From: Deltaproteobacteria bacterium
Lineage (GTDB): Bacteria; Myxococcota_A; Polyangia; Haliangiales; Haliangiaceae
DNA: 64,000 nt
Direction: 5' to 3'
NCBI GenBank assembly: GCA_021413675.1
Contig: JAIOQA010000355.1
Span: 1-64,000, forward strand
Shown here: positions 59,535 through 64,000 of the stretch, piece after piece
Numbering within the stretch: position 1 is the stretch's first letter
Layout of the letters: every line of letters begins with the position of its first letter
Translations under genes and position numbers: made by a program
The notes under the pieces: model-generated
Told to the model about the DNA's origin: nothing
Seen by the model: the letters and a program-made list of their open reading frames with translations, nothing else
Databases searched by the model: none

Positions 59535-60641
59535 ATGTTGCGCCGATCTGCACGTCCGCGTGATTTTCTCGTCGCCGATTCGGCCGCGATGCGCGCCGTC
59601 GTCGACAAGGTCCTACGCTGGGCCGACACCGACGCGCCGGTCCTGATCCTCGGCGAGCACGGCACCGGCCGCGAGCTGGTCGCGCGGGTCCTGCACCAGA
59701 GCGGCCCGCGCCGGGACGCGCGCTTCATCGCGGTCCGCCCGAGCTTCGAGTCCGCCGAGATGGCGAGCAAGGACGACGCCGACGATCACGACGATCGCGC
59801 CCGGCGCGCGCTGCGCGCGGCCGCCGGCGGCACGCTGCTGGTGAAGGACGTCTGCGACGTGCCCGCGCCGTCGCAGCGCACCCTGCGCAAGGCGATCCGC
59901 GCGCGGCCGGTCCGCAAGCCGGACAAGTCCGACAAGTTCGAGCGGGTCGAGCCGCGCGAGGCGCGCGACAAGAGCGACTCGTCCGGCGAGGTCTTCGACG
60001 TCCGCGTCGTCGGCACCGCCGACCTCGATCTCGAGAGCGCGGTCGCCGCGAAGATCCTGTCGCGCGATCTCTACGAGCAGCTCGCCGAGCACCGCATCGA
60101 GGTGCCGCCGCTGCGCGATCGCGTCGAGGATCTGCCGACCCTCGCTGACCGCTGGGTCCAGCACTACGGCAAGGAGGTCGGGCGCGGCAAGGTCGCGATC
60201 TCCGCGCGCGCCCACGCGCGCCTCGCCGCGTACCCGTGGCCCGGCAACGTCGCCGAGCTCAAGTCGATGGCGCGCCGCCTGGTGATCCGCGTCCCCGGCG
60301 CCAAGATCGAGGCCGGCGACGTCGACGAGGTCCTGCCGGTGGTCGCCGAGCGCGTGCCGCTCGACGACATGGCCTTCGAGGATCTCGTCAAGGCCAAGCT
60401 CGCCGGCTTCCTGAAGCGCATGGACGGCTATCCCGTCCACGACCTCTACGACAAGGTGCTCGCGCGCGTCGAGCGCCCGCTGTTCGACCTCGTGCTCGAG
60501 CACACCGGCGGCAACCAGCTCAAGGCCGCCGAGATCCTCGGCGTCAACCGCAACACCTTGCGCAAGAAGCTCGAGGTGCTCGGCGTCAGCAAGAAGCGCA
60601 AGCGCCCCGGCCGCGAGGACGAGGCGCTCGACGGCGACTGA
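59535..60641 (+). CDS. NtrC-like regulator with degenerate ATPase and C-terminal Fis HTH
   Basis: 368 residues. AAA+ core with a Walker A-like GEHGTGREL and GGTLLVKDV in the Walker B region; the sigma54-contact GAFTGA loop is missing (there is an Arg/Asp/Lys-rich insert RKPDKSDKFERVEPREARDK). Conserved sensor region IEVPPLRDRVEDLPTL and YPWPGNVAELK remain. The C-terminal Fis-type helix-turn-helix is HTGGNQLKAAEILGVNRNTLRKKL. Hence it probably binds DNA but may not activate sigma54 promoters. Only 12 bases from dusB. Confidence 0.9.
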   Translation: MLRRSARPRDFLVADSAAMRAVVDKVLRWADTDAPVLILGEHGTGRELVARVLHQSGPRRDARFIAVRPSFESAEMASKDDADDHDDRARRALRAAAGGTLLVKDVCDVPAPSQRTLRKAIRARPVRKPDKSDKFERVEPREARDKSDSSGEVFDVRVVGTADLDLESAVAAKILSRDLYEQLAEHRIEVPPLRDRVEDLPTLADRWVQHYGKEVGRGKVAISARAHARLAAYPWPGNVAELKSMARRLVIRVPGAKIEAGDVDEVLPVVAERVPLDDMAFEDLVKAKLAGFLKRMDGYPVHDLYDKVLARVERPLFDLVLEHTGGNQLKAAEILGVNRNTLRKKLEVLGVSKKRKRPGREDEALDGD

Positions 60642-60980
60642 GCGGGTGTCGCGCCGTCGAGCGCGAAGCGCGAGGCGGTGGGGCAGGGAGACCAGCGGCT
60701 GCGAGCCCGAGCGGGGCGGGGCCGGGACGCGAGCGGGGCTGCGCGCTGCCAGCGCGGTGCGTGAGGCGGCGCGCCTGGGAGGAGAGAGCCGCGGAGCAAG
60801 ACCGAGCCCGGGACCGGGACCGAGCCCCCGACGTTCCAGAGCGTCTGGATACAGGCAACACCCGACGCGTCGATCGTTCACGGTCGGTCCCGGCGTGGAC
60901 CGCGCGCGGAACGGGCCGACCTGCTGCCGCGCTGCCCTCACGGGCGCCGCGCCGCCGTTGGTGTGGATCTCGAATCCGCC

Positions 60981-61009
60981 TTGAAATCGACGCAGTCCTG
61001 ATATATGCC
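60981..61009 (+). promoter_or_regulatory. Promoter-like sequence upstream of the transposase gene
   Basis: TTGAAA (60981-60986) followed after 17 bases by TATGCC (61004-61009), or after 15 by TATATG (61002-61007). The local sequence is much richer in A and T than its surroundings. The 377-base gap (60642-61018) holds this, a 5-bp CCAGA/TCTGG hairpin and GC-rich repeats, but no gene that I can support. Confidence 0.4.
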
Positions 61010-61018
61010 TTTAATCAA

Positions 61019-61792
61019 ATGGCGCGGTCGGGAAGCTCCACGTCGGGTCGCGGCGCCACGCCCCGCGCGATCGCGCCCGGCCAGCTCGCGCTCGATCGCG
61101 CGCGTCGCCCCACCGGGCACGGCGGCTGGCGTCCGGGCGCCGGCCGGCCGCGCGGCCGCACCAAGGTGCCGCACCTCACGCGTCCGCGGTTCGCCGCGCG
61201 CTACCCGCAGCACGTCACGCTGCGTCTCGTCGCCGGCCTCGGCTCGCTGCGCCGGCATCACCTGGTCGCGCGCATCCACGCCTCGATCGCGGCCGCGCAT
61301 CGCGATGACTTCCGCGTCGTGCACTTCGCGATCCTCGCCAACCACATCCACCTCGTCGTCGAGACCAGCGACGCGATGAGCCTCGCGCGGCGGATGCAGG
61401 GCCTCGCGATCCGGATCGCGCGCACGACCAATCGCGCGCTGGTGCGCCGCGGGCGGCTCTTCGCCGAGCGCTATCACGCTCGGGCACTGCGCACCCCGCG
61501 CGAGGTCCGCAACGCGCTGGCGTACGTGCTGCACAACGCGCGCGGTCACGCCGCCGAGCGCAACCAGCGGCTGTCGACGCGCTGGATCGATCCGTGCTCG
61601 AGCGGGCCGTGGTTCGCGGACTGGCGGGCGTCGCCGTCACATCCCCCGCCGTGGCTGGTCGCGCTCCGTCGACGCCCCGACCCGACGCGGCCCGCGCGCA
61701 CCTGGTTGCTGACGACCGGCTGGCGCCGCCACGGCGCGATCGCGCTCGACGAGCGCGGCCCGCCCGCGCCGCGGTCCTCGCCGGTCGCGTGA
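61019..61792 (+). CDS. REP-associated/IS200-like Y1 transposase (HUH)
   Basis: 257 residues. HUH motif NHIHLVVE near residue 115 and Tyr-containing helices with RRGRLFAERYHARALRTPREVRNALAYVLHNARGH, the hallmark of RAYT single-strand transposases. These act on hairpin-rich REP sequences. No second ORF and no clear IS ends were found. Short N-terminal Arg/Pro/Gly extension. Confidence 0.85.
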   Translation: MARSGSSTSGRGATPRAIAPGQLALDRARRPTGHGGWRPGAGRPRGRTKVPHLTRPRFAARYPQHVTLRLVAGLGSLRRHHLVARIHASIAAAHRDDFRVVHFAILANHIHLVVETSDAMSLARRMQGLAIRIARTTNRALVRRGRLFAERYHARALRTPREVRNALAYVLHNARGHAAERNQRLSTRWIDPCSSGPWFADWRASPSHPPPWLVALRRRPDPTRPARTWLLTTGWRRHGAIALDERGPPAPRSSPVA

Positions 61793-61883
61793 TCTGCTCG
61801 CCACTGCCTCGGCTCCGCTCGTTGGCCGGATCCCTGCGATCGTCGTCCGACGCGCGTCGCCGCGCCCGCGCGACACTCGCCGC

Positions 61884-62417
61884 ATGAAGCGGCTCGATGC
61901 CCTCGCGCTCACCGGCCTGCTCGCGCAGCAGGCGTACGTCCTGGCCACCGTGCCACTCGCCGCGCTGCACGCGACCGAGCCGACGACGATCGCCACGGTC
62001 GCGTCCGCGATCGTCACCGCCGCCCTCGTCGCCTCGCTGTTCTCGTCAGCGCTCGCGTCGCTGCGCCGCCTGCAACTCGCGCTGTTCCTCGGCGGCATGC
62101 CGATCATCTACGCGTGGTGCGCGCTGCTCCGCGGCGACACCAGCGCGCTCGCGATCGAGTCGATCGGCCTCGTCGTCTTCGGAGGCCTCGCGATCGCCGG
62201 CTACCTGCGCGTCCCACTCCTGCTCGGCGTCGGCATCATCGCGCACGGCGTGGCGTGGGACGCGTGGCACCACGGCCATTCCAGCTACGTCCCCGACTGG
62301 TACTCGGCCGGCTGTCTCGTCGCCGATCTCGGCATCGGGCTGTTCGCGCTGAGCTACCTCGCGCCGCTCGCGCGATCGCGCCTCATCCCCCCGCCGCCGC
62401 CTTCGCCGCGGCGATGA
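61884..62417 (+). CDS. Membrane protein (177 aa)
   Basis: Five hydrophobic segments (MKRLDALALTGLLAQQAYVLATVPL, ATVASAIVTAALVASLF, then three more), ending in a Pro-rich tail. A His-rich loop (WDAWHHGHSSYVPDWY) between helices could bind metal. Family not recognised. Overlaps the convergent thiol peroxidase gene by 35 bases. Confidence 0.77.
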   Translation: MKRLDALALTGLLAQQAYVLATVPLAALHATEPTTIATVASAIVTAALVASLFSSALASLRRLQLALFLGGMPIIYAWCALLRGDTSALAIESIGLVVFGGLAIAGYLRVPLLLGVGIIAHGVAWDAWHHGHSSYVPDWYSAGCLVADLGIGLFALSYLAPLARSRLIPPPPPSPRR

Positions 62418-63057
62418 GCGGCGCGTAGTCCGGCTCGGTGGTCTGGTCCGCGACCAGCTCGCGATACGTGATCTTCCCCGACGGATCGATGACCCACACG
62501 CTGCGCGCGAGCAGGCCGCTCTCCTTGACCGCGAGGCCCCACGCCTTGCCGAACCCGCCACCGTTGTAGTCCGAGCCGAACAAGGTCTCGGTCTTCGCCT
62601 CCTCCTGGAACCGGGTCTGCGCGAACGGCAGGTCGCGGCTCACCGTGATGAGCACGACCGACGCCGGCAGCTGCGCGCGCGCGTTCGAGACCGCGTGGGT
62701 CTGGGCCTCGCACACCCGCGTGTCGATCGACGGCACCACCGACAGCACGACCGTCTTGCCGCGGAAGTCGGCGAGCTTGATCGGCTTGAGCGTACCGTCG
62801 GCCAGCGTCGCGTCCGGCGCCATCGCGCCGACCTCGGGCGGCGTGCCGACGATCGTCAGCGGCTTGCCGGCGCGGCCGATCAGATCGGTGCGCTCGGGCG
62901 GGGCGGGCGTGACCGCGGCGAGCACGCGCGCCTGATCCGCCGGCGGCGCGGCCTTCAGGTACGCGACGACATCGGCCTCGCCGACACCGCCCGACGAGCC
63001 ACAGCCCCCGACGGCCACCGCGACAGCGAACATGACCCCAGCGAGCGAGTGCGACAT
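62383..63057 (-). CDS. Lipoprotein thiol peroxidase (Tpx-like)
   Basis: 224 residues. Signal peptide with lipobox (VGGC) and a linker, then the Tpx domain: PSIDTRVCEAQT holds the peroxidatic Cys. The usual resolving Cys position (...FAQKRWC...) reads DLPFAQTRFQEE, so it is absent, which suggests a one-Cys mode or another partner. It would remove peroxides at the membrane. ATG 63057 (MSHSLAGV) was chosen over 63069. Confidence 0.85.
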   Translation of the reverse strand: MSHSLAGVMFAVAVAVGGCGSSGGVGEADVVAYLKAAPPADQARVLAAVTPAPPERTDLIGRAGKPLTIVGTPPEVGAMAPDATLADGTLKPIKLADFRGKTVVLSVVPSIDTRVCEAQTHAVSNARAQLPASVVLITVSRDLPFAQTRFQEEAKTETLFGSDYNGGGFGKAWGLAVKESGLLARSVWVIDPSGKITYRELVADQTTEPDYAPLIAAAKAAAGG

Positions 63058-63093
63058 GGCCGACAGCATACGCGCCCGATCGCGCCGCGCCAG

Positions 63094-64000
63094 TCAGCGC
63101 GCGCGCCGCGCGGTGAGCGCGAGCACCGCCGCGCCCGCCACCAGACACCCGCTCGCGAACCCGGCGGCCGCGGCGGGCGAGCGATCGTAGAGCTGGCCGG
63201 CGATCACGCTGCCGACCCACCACGCCAGGCCGAACACCGCGTAGTACCCGCCGTAGGCCCGGCCGCGGCTGGCCGCGGGCGTGAGCTGCGCGACCACCGA
63301 CTTGCCGATCGAGTCGGTCGCGGCGAGCGCCGCCGCCCAGATCGCGACGCCGATCATCGCCGGGACCTGCGCGCCGCAGAGCACCATCGGCGCGTACGCC
63401 GCCGCGAGCAAGGCCGCGATCGCCAGCACGCCGATGCCAGTGCCGCCGCGCTCGCGCGCGCGATCGTAGAGCGAGCCGATCACCAGCGCGGCGATCGCGT
63501 CGGCGGCCATCGCCGCGGCGTAGACGAACGCGAGCCAGTGGGCGGGCACCACGCCGGTGCCGCCGAGGTGGAACGACAGGAGCGCCCAGTCGCACAGCCC
63601 GGCCGCGATCAGCCCGACGCCGACGAGGTACCAGCGGTACGCCGCGCCGAGCCGCGCGTCGGGCGCCGCCGACGCCGGCGCGAGCGCGCCCGGGTTGGGG
63701 AACTTCGCGCGCGCGACCACGAGCGAGATCAGCGTGAGCACCGCCGGGATCGCGAGCAGCACGAACGCCCACTGGTAGCCGCCCACGCCGTCGCCGCGCC
63801 ACCACAGCACCAGCCCGACGATCAGCGGCCCGGTGACCGCGCCGACCTGATCCATCGCCTGGTGGATGCCGAAGCTCTTGCCGGCGCCGAGGTCGTGCGC
63901 GGCGAACGACAAGAGGGTCGAGCGCGCCGGGTTGCGCACCGCCTTGCCGAAGCGCTCGAGCGCGATCAGCGCGGCCACCGCCCACCACGTGCCGACCAGC
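63094..64000 (-). CDS. MFS transporter, partial (N-terminus beyond right edge)
   Basis: About 300 residues are present and the frame is open at 64000. Membrane helices are clear (AVTGPLIVGLVLWW, GYQWAFVLLAIPAVLTLISLVVA, and others), with GSLYDRARERGGTG and AASRGRAYGGYYAVFGLAWWVGS as typical MFS loops. It ends ALTARRAR. The transported substance is unknown. Upstream half of the gene is outside the window. Confidence 0.85.
   Translation of the reverse strand, partial: LVGTWWAVAALIALERFGKAVRNPARSTLLSFAAHDLGAGKSFGIHQAMDQVGAVTGPLIVGLVLWWRGDGVGGYQWAFVLLAIPAVLTLISLVVARAKFPNPGALAPASAAPDARLGAAYRWYLVGVGLIAAGLCDWALLSFHLGGTGVVPAHWLAFVYAAAMAADAIAALVIGSLYDRARERGGTGIGVLAIAALLAAAYAPMVLCGAQVPAMIGVAIWAAALAATDSIGKSVVAQLTPAASRGRAYGGYYAVFGLAWWVGSVIAGQLYDRSPAAAAGFASGCLVAGAAVLALTARRAR

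Noticed and set aside
60642-61018. Gene in the gap before the transposase
   Set aside because: Only Arg-rich shadow frames; no start with SD or family motif.

Overview
GC-rich (about 70 percent or more by eye) bacterial chromosome, most likely a myxobacterium-type organism (Myxococcota, perhaps a Kofleriaceae/Haliangium relative). The reasons are many Ala/Gly-rich lipoproteins with clear lipoboxes, TPR, HEAT, FHA and vWA proteins, very large PAS-rich hybrid histidine kinases, a RavA-like MoxR/vWA cluster, and many tandem paralog pairs. This is an inference from gene style; there is no rRNA or marker phylogeny in the window.

Layout. 1-8.1 kb: TPR/FHA proteins, a secreted HExxH protease, a hybrid histidine kinase and a vWA lipoprotein. 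8.2-13.5 kb: the standout region. A TROVE/Ro60-family gene (10800-12428, minus strand) sits inside a dense, single-strand array of 25 tRNA or tRNA-like genes. Three follow-on observations make it unusual: one oversized (about 169 nt) tRNA-like RNA, at least three non-tRNA structured elements, and many tRNAs that break near-universal rules (U33 to C or A, T-loop position 55 to G, Leu anticodons with short variable arms). A sigma70-like promoter, a 44-codon ORF and a terminator-like hairpin lie upstream of the array. 13.5-16.9 kb: lipoprotein and exported protein genes with a decayed duplicate. 17.0-25.6 kb: a MoxR AAA+ (RavA-like) / vWA / HEAT cluster with two uncharacterised partners and two receiver-like proteins. 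25.8-30.3 kb: duplicated membrane proteins, lipoproteins and rlmN. 30.4-41.1 kb: a frameshifted zinc-ribbon membrane gene and its paralog, then central metabolism (ndk, sucD, sucC, icd, mdh) with a second hybrid kinase between icd and mdh. 41.2-49.7 kb: DUF1232 protein, DHA2 MFS exporter, glycine-zipper lipoproteins, HNH nuclease, DUF1338 dioxygenase, PilZ protein. 49.7-64 kb: an Mpl-GNAT fusion, vWA protein, patatin, inositol monophosphatase, M24-like protein and MobA in an overlapping run, dusB, an NtrC-like Fis-domain regulator, a REP-associated transposase, a lipoprotein thiol peroxidase and a partial MFS gene.

How genes may work together: the Ro60 homolog and the surrounding tRNA-like RNAs are on one strand with spacers of a few to tens of bases, so they probably form one RNA-metabolism unit, with Ro60 binding Y-RNA-like or aberrant tRNA-like products. 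The array covers 18 amino acids by anticodon (Lys and a standard Ile are absent), which also fits a replacement tRNA set used when host tRNAs are damaged. Neither role is proven here. The ATPase-vWA-HEAT genes form a second probable complex. The TCA genes are housekeeping.
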